Shown: positions 1 to 9,341 of the stretch, one piece after another | How the letters are laid out: the number at the start of each line of letters is the position of its first letter | Position numbering within the stretch: position 1 is the stretch's first letter | DNA from: Kutzneria buriramensis | GTDB lineage: Bacteria > Actinomycetota > Actinomycetes > Mycobacteriales > Pseudonocardiaceae | NCBI RefSeq assembly: GCF_003387475.1 | Contig: NZ_QUNO01000011.1 | Coordinates: forward strand, 186,001-250,000 | Direction: 5' to 3' | Length of the DNA stretch: 64,000 nt | The notes under the pieces: generated by a model | Seen by the model: only the letters and a program-made list of their open reading frames with translations | Databases searched by the model: none | Told to the model about the DNA's origin: nothing | Translations under genes and position numbers: made by a program

Positions 1-65
1 TCACCCGGCCGCCGTCGGGACGGTTCCGCCATTCGGCTGCGAACCGCCCGGCGGCGGCCTATTTT

Positions 66-533
66 GTGGTGATGACCCAGCCGCGTGTCTCGGCCGCCAC
101 CACCGTGATCGCCGCCGTGCTGGGGCTGCTCGTGGTGGCGGAGCTGGTTGTCCGCAACTGGTCGCTGCCCGACACGGTCCCGCTGCTGACCGGCCACGCG
201 GGCCCGCTCGAGTGGCTCTTCTACCTCGTTCTCCCGGTGCTGCAAGGCGTACTGCTGCTGTTCGGCACGATTCTGATGGTCGCTCGGGTCCGCCTGGGAC
301 GGTCGCTGGCCATTGTCGGCGCGGCCCTGGTGCTCGTCACGCCGGTGGCCTTCGGCGTCGCCAACGGCCGGTTCTTCTGGCAGGTCGACCTGCCGGCGCT
401 GACCGCCGTGCTGGACTACGGCACGCTGCTGCTCGCGGCGGCCGTGATCGCGTTGGCCGCGCTGCCGGCCACCGGCTCCTACCTGCGTGGCGGCGGTCAC
501 CGGCCTCTCCGCGCGGCGAGCCCGGCACCGTAG
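66..533 (+). CDS. small four-helix membrane protein, function unknown
   Basis: Predicted 155-residue integral membrane protein. About four hydrophobic segments can be seen, near residues 11-28, 48-70, 80-98 and 115-134, with a short basic, Pro-rich C-terminal tail. Three start codons sit in a row (GTG at 66, GTG at 69, ATG at 72), so the exact start is open; the ATG is the simplest choice. The TAG stop lies inside the TAGGCT box I assign to the metB promoter, so the two genes abut, but metB appears to have its own transcript. No catalytic motif is visible and I do not recognise the family. Confidence 0.7.
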   Translation: MVMTQPRVSAATTVIAAVLGLLVVAELVVRNWSLPDTVPLLTGHAGPLEWLFYLVLPVLQGVLLLFGTILMVARVRLGRSLAIVGAALVLVTPVAFGVANGRFFWQVDLPALTAVLDYGTLLLAAAVIALAALPATGSYLRGGGHRPLRAASPAP

Positions 534-536
534 GCT
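531..536 (+). promoter_or_regulatory. -10 box of leaderless metB promoter
   Basis: TAGGCT sits 6 nt before the metB ATG, the spacing expected if transcription starts at the ATG itself. No convincing -35 hexamer is seen. This leaves no room for a riboswitch or attenuator in front of metB. Confidence 0.55.
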
Positions 537-542
537 CTGTAC

Positions 543-1700
543 ATGACGGACAGCACCGCCCGACACGGTTTCGAGACCAGGGCGATTCACGCCGGGCAGG
601 AGCCTGACCCGCACACCGGTTCGGTCATCGTGCCCATCTACCAGACGTCGACGTTCGCTCAGGACGGCGTCGGCGGCCTGCGGGCCGGCGGCTACGAGTA
701 CTCGCGCACGGCCAATCCCACGCGCACCGCGCTCGAGGAGTGCCTGGCCTCGCTGGAGGGTGGCCGGCACGGGCTGGCGTTCGCCTCCGGCATGGCCGCC
801 TCCGACATCACGCTGCGCACGCTGGTCCGCCCCGGCGACCACGTGATCATTCCGGACGACGCCTACGGCGGCACCTTCCGCCTGGTGGACAAGGTGCTCA
901 GCCAGTGGGGCGTCGAGCACACCCCCGTGCACCTGTCCGATGTGGACGCCGTGCGGGCCGCGGTTCGCCCGGAGACCAAGGCGATCTGGGTGGAGACGCC
1001 CACCAACCCGCTGCTCGGCATCGCCGACATCGCCGCCCTGGCCGGCATCGCGCACGAGGCCGAGGCCCGGCTGGTGGTGGACAACACCTTCGCCACGCCG
1101 TACCTCCAGTCGCCGCTGGGCCTGGGCGCGGACATCGTGCTGCACTCCACCACCAAGTACCTCGGCGGTCACTCCGATGTGGTCGGCGGCGCGGTCGTCA
1201 CCGACGACGACGAGCTGCACGAGAAGTTCGCCTTCCTGCGCAATGCCGCCGGCTCGGTGCCGGGCCCGTTCGACTCGTGGCTGACGCTGCGCGGCCTGAA
1301 GACGCTCGCGGTGCGGATGGATCGGCACAGCGACAACGCCGAGCGCGTGGCGGAGGCGCTGGTCAATCACCCGAAGGTGACTCGCGTCTACTACCCGGGC
1401 CTGGTCGAGCACCCCGGCCACGAGGTCGCCGCCAAGCAGATGCGGCGGTTCGGCGGCATGGTGTCGTTCACCGTCGCCGGCGGCGAGCAGGCCGCGCTGG
1501 ACGTCTGCGCCCGGACGCGGCTGTTCACGCTGGCCGAGTCGCTGGGCGGCATCGAGTCGCTGATCGAGCACCCCGGCAAGATGACCCACGCCAGCACCGC
1601 CGGCTCGGCCCTCCAGGTGCCCGACGACCTGGTCCGCCTCTCGGTGGGCATCGAGTCGGCCGACGACCTCGTCGAGGACCTGCTGACCGCCCTGGCCTGA
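543..1700 (+). CDS. metB: cystathionine gamma-synthase
   Basis: PLP enzyme of the Cys/Met-metabolism family, 385 residues. It is expected to join an activated homoserine ester and cysteine into cystathionine on the way to methionine. The PLP lysine is K205 in HSTTKYLGGH. The tyrosine/arginine pair near YEYSRTANPT (residues 51-60) and the C-terminal SLGGIESLIEHP segment are typical of the family. The protein is full length. O-acetylhomoserine sulfhydrylases and cystathionine gamma-lyases share the fold. The gene-order match to mycobacterial metB (next to greA and mca) favours the synthase. A strong hairpin follows the stop, so the gene is probably monocistronic. Confidence 0.9.
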   Translation: MTDSTARHGFETRAIHAGQEPDPHTGSVIVPIYQTSTFAQDGVGGLRAGGYEYSRTANPTRTALEECLASLEGGRHGLAFASGMAASDITLRTLVRPGDHVIIPDDAYGGTFRLVDKVLSQWGVEHTPVHLSDVDAVRAAVRPETKAIWVETPTNPLLGIADIAALAGIAHEAEARLVVDNTFATPYLQSPLGLGADIVLHSTTKYLGGHSDVVGGAVVTDDDELHEKFAFLRNAAGSVPGPFDSWLTLRGLKTLAVRMDRHSDNAERVAEALVNHPKVTRVYYPGLVEHPGHEVAAKQMRRFGGMVSFTVAGGEQAALDVCARTRLFTLAESLGGIESLIEHPGKMTHASTAGSALQVPDDLVRLSVGIESADDLVEDLLTALA

Positions 1701-1711
1701 CGTGACACACA

Positions 1712-1741
1712 GGGGAGGTGGCCCGAACGGGCCGCCTCCCC
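1712..1741 (+). terminator. terminator hairpin after metB
   Basis: A 13-bp G+C-rich stem (one G-U pair) closes a 4-nt GAAC loop 11 nt after the metB stop. There is no T-tract, which is usual for actinobacterial hairpin terminators. It lies between metB and the convergent small gene, so it may serve both strands. Confidence 0.75.
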
Positions 1742-1761
1742 CGTTGCGTTGCTCGTGCCGT

Positions 1762-1983
1762 CTACGGGCGGACGCCGGTGGCGCTGTTCTGCGCGCCCGG
1801 GAAGTCCTGCTTGTCGACGCAGCTGCCGACGAGTTCCACCACGTTGTTGCTCACGACGTAGTGGCCGGCGTCGGCGCAGCCGGCCTGCGACACGGTGAAC
1901 ACCGCCGCGCCGGCCAGGGCCGCCGCGCACGCCACCGCACCGACCAGCGGCAGCACCCCGGCGATGCGGGCCACGCGTGCCAT
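1762..1983 (-). CDS. small secreted two-cysteine protein, unknown
   Basis: Predicted 73-residue exported protein. A signal peptide spans about residues 1-30 (RVAR, a hydrophobic stretch, then GAAVFTVSQA). The mature part is short and contains only two cysteines (CADAGHY and GSCVDKQD), which could form one disulfide. A GGAGG ribosome site sits 4 nt before the ATG. It is transcribed towards metB and away from ilvA. I do not recognise a family and suggest no function beyond an extracytoplasmic location. Confidence 0.6.
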   Translation of the reverse strand: MARVARIAGVLPLVGAVACAAALAGAAVFTVSQAGCADAGHYVVSNNVVELVGSCVDKQDFPGAQNSATGVRP

Positions 1984-2143
1984 GCCACCTCCACGAAGTC
2001 CATGTCCCCGGCCGTGCTTGTTCTACGTCCCGATGACCGCGCGTGGTTCAACGGTCACCGATGCCGGGTGAGAATGCCGTCAAGCCTACCCGTATCGGGC
2101 CGCCGGTGTGGTGGCTGACAGCACACTGGCAGGATCGGGCGGC

Positions 2144-3349
2144 ATGGAGCTGGTCACCGTCGAGCGCGTGCGTGCGGCGCAGAAGTTGCTCTCGAACGTC
2201 GTGCAGCAGACGCCGATGGAGCATTCGCGGGTGTTGGGGGAGTGGCACGGCGGCGAGGTCTTCCTCAAGTGCGAGAACCTCCAGCGCACTGGATCGTTCA
2301 AGATTCGCGGTGCCTACGTGCGGATGCACGGCCTGGACGCCGAGGAGCGCTCGCGCGGCGTGGTCGCGGCCAGCGCCGGCAACCACGCCCAGGGCGTCGC
2401 GCTCGGGGCGTCCCTGCTCGGCATTCCGGCGACGGTCTTCATGCCCCGCCGCGCCCCGCTGCCCAAGCTCGCCGCGACCCGCGGCTACGGCGCCGACGTG
2501 CGGCTGACCGGTGAGGCGTTCGACGAGACCCTGGCCGCGGCGATCGTCTTCGCGCAGCGCACCGGTGCGGTGTTCATCCACCCGTTCGACCACCCCGACG
2601 TGATCGCCGGGCAGGGCACCCTCGGCCTGGAGATCCTGGACCAGCTGCCCAATGTCGGCACGGTGTTGCTGGCCGCGGGCGGCGGCGGACTGGTGGGCGG
2701 CGTCGCCGCGGCGATCAAGGGCACCCGTCCGGACGTCAAGGTGGTAGCCGTGCAGGCCGAGGCCGCCGCCGCGCTGCCGGAATCGCTGAGCACCGGCGCG
2801 CCCGTGAAGTTGCCGACTGTGCGGACCATGGCCGACGGCATCGCGGTGGCCAAGCCCGGTGCGCTCACCTTCCGGCACGTCCGCGATCTCGTCGACGAGG
2901 TCGTGACCGTCACGGAGGACTCGCTGGCCCGGGCGGTGCTGCTGTGCATGGAGCGGGCCAAGCAGGTCGTCGAGCCGGCCGGCGCGGCGGCGGTCGCGGC
3001 GCTGATCCAGCACCCCGGACGGTTCGAGGGACCGGTGGTCGCCGTGCTGTCCGGCGGCAACGTGGATCCCTTGCTGCTCAACCGAATCATCCAGCACGGC
3101 ATGACCGCCGCCGGCCGCTACCTGGCGCTGCGGCTGCGTATCGACGACAAGCCCGGCAGCCTCGCGGGACTGCTGACGATGCTCGGCGACCTCGGCGTGA
3201 ACGTGCTCGACGTGGAGCACACCCGGATCTCCGAGTCGCTGCGCATCGGCGAGGCGGAGGTGTCGCTGCACCTGGAGACCCGCGGCACCGACCACTGCGC
3301 CGAACTGGTCACCGCCCTCCGCGCCGCAGCCTTTACCGTCCTCCGGTAA
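2144..3349 (+). CDS. ilvA: threonine ammonia-lyase (threonine dehydratase)
   Basis: PLP-dependent fold-type II enzyme of 401 residues that deaminates threonine to 2-oxobutyrate, the first step towards isoleucine. K53 in GSFKIRGAY is the Schiff-base lysine. A Gly-rich phosphate loop (AAGGGGLVGG) lies near residue 185. The C-terminal 75 residues (LALRLRIDDKPGSLAGLL onward) form a single ACT domain, as in short allosteric or catabolic-type dehydratases. I chose ATG 2144 because homology begins there; an upstream GTG at 2108 would add 12 unlikely residues. The gene is not at this place in the mycobacterial order I recall. It is followed by palindromic repeat copy A. Confidence 0.9.
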   Translation: MELVTVERVRAAQKLLSNVVQQTPMEHSRVLGEWHGGEVFLKCENLQRTGSFKIRGAYVRMHGLDAEERSRGVVAASAGNHAQGVALGASLLGIPATVFMPRRAPLPKLAATRGYGADVRLTGEAFDETLAAAIVFAQRTGAVFIHPFDHPDVIAGQGTLGLEILDQLPNVGTVLLAAGGGGLVGGVAAAIKGTRPDVKVVAVQAEAAAALPESLSTGAPVKLPTVRTMADGIAVAKPGALTFRHVRDLVDEVVTVTEDSLARAVLLCMERAKQVVEPAGAAAVAALIQHPGRFEGPVVAVLSGGNVDPLLLNRIIQHGMTAAGRYLALRLRIDDKPGSLAGLLTMLGDLGVNVLDVEHTRISESLRIGEAEVSLHLETRGTDHCAELVTALRAAAFTVLR

Positions 3350-3359
3350 CGCCTCTTGT

Positions 3360-3419
3360 TGCCACATGCGCTTCCCACTTGCGTCCTGATGCCACATACG
3401 AAGCGCATGTGGCATCAGG
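3360..3419. repeat. dispersed palindromic repeat, copy A
   Basis: First of three copies of a CACATGCGCTT...AAGCGCATGTG element. Outer arms 3360-3373 and 3401-3414 are perfect 14-bp complements. An alternative 13-bp hairpin, 3385-3397 with 3407-3419, uses overlapping bases, so two folds exclude each other. It lies between the convergent ilvA and hppD ends and can act as a two-way terminator. The sequence shared with copies B and C goes beyond what termination requires. Confidence 0.75.
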
Positions 3420-3428
3420 CGAGGCAAG

Positions 3429-4640
<1,212 letters not shown>

Positions 4641-4743
4641 TCAGCCACCCGAAGAATGTGCTGCGCCGGCATCGTGCGCAACAGTCGCCGATTCAACTGC
4701 ACACCTTGTCCAGTCAAATGTGGATTCCGCCGGCAGAACTGGG

Positions 4744-4749
4744 CAGACT
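4744..4749 (+). promoter_or_regulatory. -10 box of leaderless Lrp-type regulator
   Basis: CAGACT lies 6 nt before the GTG at 4756, giving a likely leaderless transcript and supporting that start over the internal ATG at 4771. The 145-bp interval to hppD must also hold the hppD promoter and any Lrp operator. I cannot define an operator by eye. Confidence 0.4.
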
Positions 4750-4755
4750 GACCAG

Positions 4756-5250
4756 GTGGACCGGGAACCGATGGACGCGCTCGACGCGAAGCTGTTGCTG
4801 CTGCTCACCGACGAGCCGAGGCTGGGCGTGCTGGAGTGCTCGCGCCGGCTCGGCGTGGCCCGCGGCACCGTGCAGGCCCGGCTGGACCGGCTGACCGAGC
4901 GGGGCATCTTGCGCGGCTTCCCGCCGGCGGTGGACCTGGCCGCGATGGGCTACGGGCTCACCGCGTTCGCCGTGCTGGAGATCGCCCAGGGCCGGCGCTC
5001 CGAGGTGGCGGCGCAGCTGGCCGCCATCGACGAGGTGTGCGAGGTGCACGCCACCACCGGCCAGGGCGACCTGCACGTGCGCATGGTGGCGCGGTCCAAC
5101 GACGACCTCCAGCGCGTCGTGGACGAGGTGGTGGCGGTGCCGGGTGTGCAGCGGACGTCGACCGCGATCGCGCTGTCCACGCCCATCGAGCCGCGGGTGC
5201 GGCCGCTGCTGCGACGGATCGCGGACGAGCAAAAGCCCTGGTCACCGTGA
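4756..5250 (+). CDS. Lrp/AsnC-family transcriptional regulator
   Basis: 164-residue regulator. The N-terminal winged helix-turn-helix (LDAKLLLLLTDEPRLG to ARGTVQARLDRLTERG, residues about 8-55) is followed by a RAM ligand-binding domain (about 75-150). It is divergent from hppD, the usual arrangement for Lrp-type control of amino-acid catabolism, so tyrosine, phenylalanine or a keto acid may be the effector (inference). The start is the leaderless GTG; ATG 4771 would remove five residues. The C-terminus ends only 28 bp before convergent greA, with an inverted sequence around 5236-5260 that may terminate transcription. Confidence 0.85.
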   Translation: MDREPMDALDAKLLLLLTDEPRLGVLECSRRLGVARGTVQARLDRLTERGILRGFPPAVDLAAMGYGLTAFAVLEIAQGRRSEVAAQLAAIDEVCEVHATTGQGDLHVRMVARSNDDLQRVVDEVVAVPGVQRTSTAIALSTPIEPRVRPLLRRIADEQKPWSP

Positions 5251-5278
5251 CGGTGACCAGGGCGTGTCGGCGTGGCCG

Positions 5279-5767
5279 TCAGCCGCTGTAGGGGACCGCC
5301 TTGACCAGCGTCACCTTCATCAGCTTGCCGTTGGGCAGCTCGTACTCCCGGGTCTCGCCCTCCTTGGCGCCCAGCAGCGCCCGGCCGAGCGGCGACGCCG
5401 GGGAGAACACCTCCAGCGGACCCTCGGCGCCCTCCTCGCGGGTGGCGAGCAGGAACTGCTCGGTGTCGGTGTCGCCCTCGTAACGGACGGTGAGCACCTT
5501 GCCGGGCTCGGCGAAGCCGTCGTTCTTGGGGGCCTCGCCGACCTTGGCCGCGCGCAGCAGCTCCTGGAGCTGGCGGATCCGGCCCTCCTGCTTGCCCTGC
5601 TCCTCGCGGGCGGCGTGGTAGCCGCCGTTCTCCCGGAGGTCGCCCTCCTCGCGCCGGGCGTTGATCTCGGCGGCAATGACCGGGCGGTTCGCGATCAGCT
5701 CGTCAAGCTCATGCTTGAGCCGGTCGTAGGATTCCTGGGTCAGCCAGGTCACCTGGGTCTCGCTCAC
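5279..5767 (-). CDS. greA: transcription elongation factor GreA
   Basis: 162-residue factor that stimulates RNA cleavage in backtracked RNA polymerase. The N-terminal coiled coil carries the acidic tip in [19 protein letters not shown] (residues about 43-61). The C-terminal FKBP-like domain (about 85-160) contains [16 protein letters not shown] 5767 is preferred because GAGGAG lies 9 nt upstream and the N-terminus [11 protein letters not shown] matches actinobacterial GreA. GTG 5773 lies only 3 nt from the same site. It is preceded by a long leader with three hairpins, one of them terminator-like (separate entry). Confidence 0.93.
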   Translation of the reverse strand: MSETQVTWLTQESYDRLKHELDELIANRPVIAAEINARREEGDLRENGGYHAAREEQGKQEGRIRQLQELLRAAKVGEAPKNDGFAEPGKVLTVRYEGDTDTEQFLLATREEGAEGPLEVFSPASPLGRALLGAKEGETREYELPNGKLMKVTLVKAVPYSG

Positions 5768-5773
5768 GGTCAC

Positions 5774-5915
5774 CAACTCCTCGTCGTACTCCGGGCCCGC
5801 GCTCCTAACACGCGGGCGCCGGCATGCCAGTGGCATGCCGGGAACTTCCGGGCCGTGAGGCCCGGAACGGAAAAACACGGCCCGTGAAATGGGGCCGTGC
5901 TGTCGAGCGATTCTA
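5774..5915 (-). promoter_or_regulatory. greA promoter and structured leader with internal terminator
   Basis: On the minus strand a TAGAAT -10 box (5915-5910) is followed by a hairpin with an 8-bp stem ending in TTTTT (5899-5871), a classic intrinsic terminator. Next come a 9-bp stem with a GTGA loop (5867-5846) and a perfect 10-bp stem with a 3-nt loop (5841-5819). The greA ribosome site then follows. The terminator may simply end the upstream DUF4307 transcript. If the TAGAAT box is real, it lies inside the greA leader and could attenuate greA. Confidence 0.5.
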
Positions 5916-5990
5916 GCACGCCGGCAGTGCCCGGCGGCGGAATTTTCGCAGGTCCACGACGGCTTGCGGGCCGGTTCACCCGCTTGGCGG

Positions 5991-6416
5991 CTAGCCGTTC
6001 TTGAGGTATGGGGGGACCTGGTACGAGCAGCCGTACACCTCTACGATCACTGCCCGTTTCGACGTGTGCACCAGGGTGTCAACTGTCCTTTGAGCGCCGC
6101 CGGCGGGCACGTAGACCTCCCGCGCGCCGGCCTCGTCGCCGTCGCCCGCGCGGGCCCGTACGATGCAGTCGGCGGGCTTGGACGGGTCGTCCCGGGTGAC
6201 CGTGAAGCCGAACTTGACCGAGCCGTCGTCGACCACGCTGTAGCTGGCCGACTCGGTGGTGATCGGGCCGTCGCCGAGGTTGACGTAGGCGACGTAGGCC
6301 ACGACTAAGCCGGCCACGACGAACACGGCCAGCACCGCCCAGTACACCCAGCGTGGACCGCGGCGCTTGTCCCGCGAGCCGTAGCGACCGGCCGGGAGTT
6401 CACGCTGGGTGACCAT
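5991..6416 (-). CDS. DUF4307 membrane-anchored protein
   Basis: 141 residues. A basic cytoplasmic N-terminus (about 1-23) is followed by one transmembrane helix ([21 protein letters not shown]) and an exported beta-rich domain ending in [13 protein letters not shown]. This is the DUF4307 layout, found in actinobacteria between greA and mca. Function is unknown. GAGGAGG lies 5 nt before the ATG. It is divergent from mca with a 121-bp gap. Two cysteines (ADCIVRA and YGCSYQ) in the exported domain could form a disulfide. Confidence 0.85.
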   Translation of the reverse strand: MVTQRELPAGRYGSRDKRRGPRWVYWAVLAVFVVAGLVVAYVAYVNLGDGPITTESASYSVVDDGSVKFGFTVTRDDPSKPADCIVRARAGDGDEAGAREVYVPAGGAQRTVDTLVHTSKRAVIVEVYGCSYQVPPYLKNG

Positions 6417-6537
6417 GTCGCCTCCTCACTCGGGACTGTCGGACCCCTTTGGAACAATGTCGCTCGACGCCTGCGTTGAGTATCCCTGGGCCCCCGGTGG
6501 AGACGGCGGGCAGGGTGGATACGACGATGAGGGGACC

Positions 6538-7419
6538 ATGGCCGAGAAGCTGCGCCTGATGGCAGTGCACGCACACCCCGACGACGAGTCCAGCAAGGGC
6601 GCCGCCACAATGGCGCGCTACGTCGCCGAGGGCCACGACGTGATGGTCGTGACCTGCACCGGAGGCGAGCGGGGCAGCATCCTCAACCCCGCGATGGACC
6701 GGCCGGACGTGCTGGAGAACATGTCGGCGATCCGCCGCGAGGAGATGGCCAACGCCGCCAAGATCCTCGGCATCCAGCACCGCTGGCTGGGCTTCGTCGA
6801 CTCCGGGCTGCCCGAGGGCGACCCCAAGCCGCCGCTGCCCGAGGGCTGCTTCGCGCTGGTGCCGCTGGAGGAGTCCACCGAGGCGCTGGTCCGGGTGGTG
6901 CGCGAGTTCCGGCCGCACGTGATCGTCACGTACGACGAGAACGGCGGCTACCCGCACCCCGACCACATCCGCACCCACGAGGTGTCGGTGGCCGCCTTCG
7001 ACGCCGCCGCCGACCCGGACCAGTTCCCCGAGGCCGGCGAGCCCTGGCAGACGCTCAAGCTGTACTACTCGCACGGCTTCCTCAAGGCCAAGATGACGGC
7101 GTTCCACGAGGGCCTGCTGGCCCGCGGCGAGGAGTCGCCGTACACGGAGTGGCTGGCCAACTGGGACCCGAACCGCCGGGACAACATGGAGCGGGTCACC
7201 ACCCAGGTGCCGTGTGCCGACTACTTCGAGGTCGGCCTGGAGGCGCTGCGGGCGCACGCCACCCAGATCGATCCCACCTCCCGGTGGTTCGCCGTACCCT
7301 TGGAGATGCAGCGCGAGGTCTGGCCGACCGAGGAGTACGAGCTCGTCCGGTCGCTGGTGGACACCACGCTGCCCGAGGACGATCTGTTCGCCGGAGTTCG
7401 AGAGAAGGTGCACGTGTGA
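6538..7419 (+). CDS. mca: mycothiol S-conjugate amidase
   Basis: 293-residue zinc amidase of the LmbE/MshB family. It cleaves mycothiol S-conjugates so that the mercapturic acid can be exported, a detoxification step. The metal site is visible as HAHPDD (H13, D16) and HPDH (near residue 142). The full-length match to Mca, with [10 protein letters not shown] and WLANWDPN segments, separates it from the deacetylase MshB. GAGGGG lies just upstream of ATG 6538. The next gene starts inside the stop codon (GTGA overlap). The two following genes follow without gaps and are likely co-expressed. Confidence 0.92.
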   Translation: MAEKLRLMAVHAHPDDESSKGAATMARYVAEGHDVMVVTCTGGERGSILNPAMDRPDVLENMSAIRREEMANAAKILGIQHRWLGFVDSGLPEGDPKPPLPEGCFALVPLEESTEALVRVVREFRPHVIVTYDENGGYPHPDHIRTHEVSVAAFDAAADPDQFPEAGEPWQTLKLYYSHGFLKAKMTAFHEGLLARGEESPYTEWLANWDPNRRDNMERVTTQVPCADYFEVGLEALRAHATQIDPTSRWFAVPLEMQREVWPTEEYELVRSLVDTTLPEDDLFAGVREKVHV

Positions 7420-7664
7420 CCGGCTTCCCGGTCCAGGAGGTGGCGCTGGCCGCGACGACCACCGCGACCACCACCCCCGCCAACACCGACCAGGGCGGTC
7501 AGGGGGAGGACTTCGGCAAGTCCACGCCCGTCGGTTTCGTGGTGCTGATCCTGTTCTTCGTGGCGGTGGCGTTCCTGATCCGGTCGATGACCAAGCACCT
7601 CAAGCGGGTGCCGGCCAGCTTCGACGACCCGGCCGACAGCAACGCCTCGAAGACCGGGGAGTAG
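7416..7664 (+). CDS. small single-helix membrane protein of the mca operon
   Basis: 82 residues. A short Thr/Ala-rich N-terminus is followed by one hydrophobic helix ([20 protein letters not shown], residues about 37-56) and a basic then acidic tail. The GTG start overlaps the mca stop by 4 nt, indicating translational coupling. A comparable small gene follows mca in mycobacteria (as I recall, Rv1083). Function is unknown; a membrane partner for Mca or for conjugate export is only a guess from the coupling. Confidence 0.8.
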   Translation: MTGFPVQEVALAATTTATTTPANTDQGGQGEDFGKSTPVGFVVLILFFVAVAFLIRSMTKHLKRVPASFDDPADSNASKTGE

Positions 7665-8273
7665 GTGGACCACGACGACGTCGTCCGGTGGTACGGCCCG
7701 TGGGCCATGGTCAAACCGGACGACGCCGTAGCGCTGTGCGCCGGTCTCGAGGTGCCCTGGTGGATCAACGGCGGCTGGGCGATCGAGGCCTATGCCGCCG
7801 TCCGCCGGGAGCACGGCGACATCGACATCGGCGTGTTCGAACGTGACGTCTACGCGGTGATCGCCCACTTCTCGCGGCGGTTCCACGTGTGGGCAGTCGG
7901 CGACGGTGCGATGAAGCCCGTGCGCGACGCCTCGCAGCTGCCGTCGTGGACGGACGGGCTGTGGGTCCGGGAGCACGCCACCGCGCCGTGGCTGCTGGAC
8001 ATCCAGCTCACCGGCGACCGCGACGGCAAGTGGGTGTACCCGGGGGATTCGACGCTGGCGATGCCGCTGACCGAGGCCACCTGGGAGGCGCGCGGGATCC
8101 GGTACCTGCGGCCCGAGCTCGTGCTGCTGTTCAAGGCAGGTGAGGCGTCCGCCCGGGACGAGACCGATCTCGTGGCGACCCTGCCGTGGCTGGACGCCGC
8201 CGGCCGGCACCGGTGCGCCGACCTGATTCGGCAGCAGCATCCCGCGCATCCGTGGCTGGAGATCCTCGCCTGA
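7665..8273 (+). CDS. LinB/ANT-type nucleotidyltransferase
   Basis: 202 residues with the drug-nucleotidyltransferase signature WWINGGWAIEAY and REHGDIDIGVF (residues about 34-60), where the DxD pair would bind metal. Relatives adenylylate lincosamides or aminoglycosides, but many chromosomal members have unknown substrates. GTG 7665 begins directly after the previous TAG, with GGGGAG upstream, so it is coupled to the mca operon. That places a possible drug-modifying enzyme in the same transcript as a thiol-conjugate detoxification enzyme. It is not in the mycobacterial order I recall, so it is probably a lineage-specific addition. Confidence 0.75.
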   Translation: MDHDDVVRWYGPWAMVKPDDAVALCAGLEVPWWINGGWAIEAYAAVRREHGDIDIGVFERDVYAVIAHFSRRFHVWAVGDGAMKPVRDASQLPSWTDGLWVREHATAPWLLDIQLTGDRDGKWVYPGDSTLAMPLTEATWEARGIRYLRPELVLLFKAGEASARDETDLVATLPWLDAAGRHRCADLIRQQHPAHPWLEILA

Positions 8274-8349
8274 GTACGCGGCCGCTCGTACGGCCGATTG
8301 TCGCCTCCGGGCCGACGCGCCGGCCGGCCGTGGCCGGGACCCTGGGCCC

Positions 8350-8706
8350 ATGGCACGCGGATTCGGTTACCTCATGATCGTGGAGGCGGCGACGTTCCTG
8401 GTGGCGTCGCTGCTGCACCTCACCGTCGAGTGGGAGCCGGCCGCCGCCGGTCCCGAGGCGGTGATCGGGGTAGTGGTGGCCGCCGGGGCGGCGTGCGTGC
8501 TCGTCGGCCTCCGGCGAGCCCGGGCCATCGCCCTGTGGAGCATTGGCTTCGCCACCTTCGGCACCCTCGTCGGCATCACCGCCATCACCGCCGGCACCGG
8601 CCCCCGTTCCGTCCCCGACCTCACCTACCACGCCCTCATCCTGACCACGCTCGTAGCGAGCCTCGTCCTCTTCGCCAGGTCCCGAACCCCCGCGAGTCGC
8701 GCTTAG
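8350..8706 (+). CDS. four-helix membrane protein, unknown
   Basis: 118-residue integral membrane protein. Helices lie at about residues 6-25, 36-54, 60-80 and 92-110, with little loop sequence between them. The architecture resembles DoxX-like or DUF4267-like small membrane proteins, but no diagnostic motif was found. It stands 76 bp after the nucleotidyltransferase without a clear terminator between, so read-through is possible. The start is ATG 8350 with no good ribosome site. Confidence 0.6.
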   Translation: MARGFGYLMIVEAATFLVASLLHLTVEWEPAAAGPEAVIGVVVAAGAACVLVGLRRARAIALWSIGFATFGTLVGITAITAGTGPRSVPDLTYHALILTTLVASLVLFARSRTPASRA

Positions 8707-8762
8707 GGACACACCGAATGTAGGTTTCAGGCAGAACTGAGACTGGCGGCTCGCTGAAGGCC

Positions 8763-8793
8763 TTGTTTTTTTGGCGGGACTTTTGGCTACATT
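8763..8793 (+). promoter_or_regulatory. promoter of the toxin-antitoxin pair
   Basis: TTGTTT (8763-8768) and TACATT (8788-8793) are separated by 19 bp. TACATT ends 6 nt before the antitoxin GTG, which predicts a leaderless message. A T7 run within the spacer makes this stretch unusually A+T-rich for the window. Antitoxins of this family usually repress their own promoter. Confidence 0.5.
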
Positions 8794-8799
8794 GGGCTC

Positions 8800-9072
8800 G
8801 TGACGACGATGCCGCTCGGCGACGCCCGAGACCACCTGTCCGAGGTGGTCAGCGAGGTGCAGCGGACCCATGACCGGGTGACCATCACCCGGCACGGACA
8901 TCCGGCGGCGGTCATCATGGCCCCCGAGGATCTTGCGGCGCTCGAGGAGACGATCGAGATCCTGTCGACGCCGGGCGCGCTGCTCGAGATCCAGACCGCG
9001 GAGGCGGACATCGACGCCGGCGACTACGTCACCGGCGAGGACCTCGCGGCCGAATTCCTCGGTGACCGGTGA
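8800..9072 (+). CDS. Phd/YefM-family antitoxin
   Basis: 90 residues. The N-terminal DNA-binding fold is typical: MPLGDARDHLSEVVSEVQRT, then RVTITRHGHPAAVIMAPEDL (residues about 4-47), followed by an acidic, probably disordered tail that would wrap the toxin. It starts at a leaderless GTG. The gene overlaps the toxin start by 4 nt (GTGA), the classic antitoxin-first layout. It should neutralise the RelE-type toxin and repress the operon together with it. Confidence 0.88.
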   Translation: MTTMPLGDARDHLSEVVSEVQRTHDRVTITRHGHPAAVIMAPEDLAALEETIEILSTPGALLEIQTAEADIDAGDYVTGEDLAAEFLGDR

Positions 9073-9341
9073 ACGAAGCTCCCTGCCAGGTGGCAGTCGC
9101 GCCTGGCGCTCGTCGCACGTTGCAACGACTGCCCGAGAAGATCGCCGCGGCCTGCGTCGAGTTCATCCTCGGGCCGCTGGCCGAGAACCCGCATCGGATC
9201 GGCAAGCCGTTGATGGGGCCGCTGGGCGGCTGGCACTCGACCCGTCGCGGCGCGTACCGCGTCGTCTACCGGACCGATGACGCGGCTCGTCGGATCGACG
9301 TGGCGAGAATCGATCACCGTGCCGACGTCTACCACGCCTGA
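9069..9341 (+). CDS. RelE/ParE-family toxin
   Basis: 90-residue small basic protein with the RelE fold pattern: VAVAPGARRTLQRLPEKIAAA (helices 1-2) and a C-terminal GAYRVVYRTD...IDVARIDHRADVY beta sheet with the conserved H-R-x-D-V-Y end. Canonical RelE toxins cut mRNA in the ribosome; ParE relatives poison gyrase. The RIDHRADVY end is closer to RelE. The stop codon is immediately next to the stop of the convergent RlaP gene (9341/9342), leaving no intergenic space. Confidence 0.87.
   Translation: MNEAPCQVAVAPGARRTLQRLPEKIAAACVEFILGPLAENPHRIGKPLMGPLGGWHSTRRGAYRVVYRTDDAARRIDVARIDHRADVYHA

Noticed and set aside
1-542. SAM or other riboswitch in front of metB
   Set aside because: The TAGGCT box leaves only 6 nt before the start, and no conserved aptamer sequence is seen.
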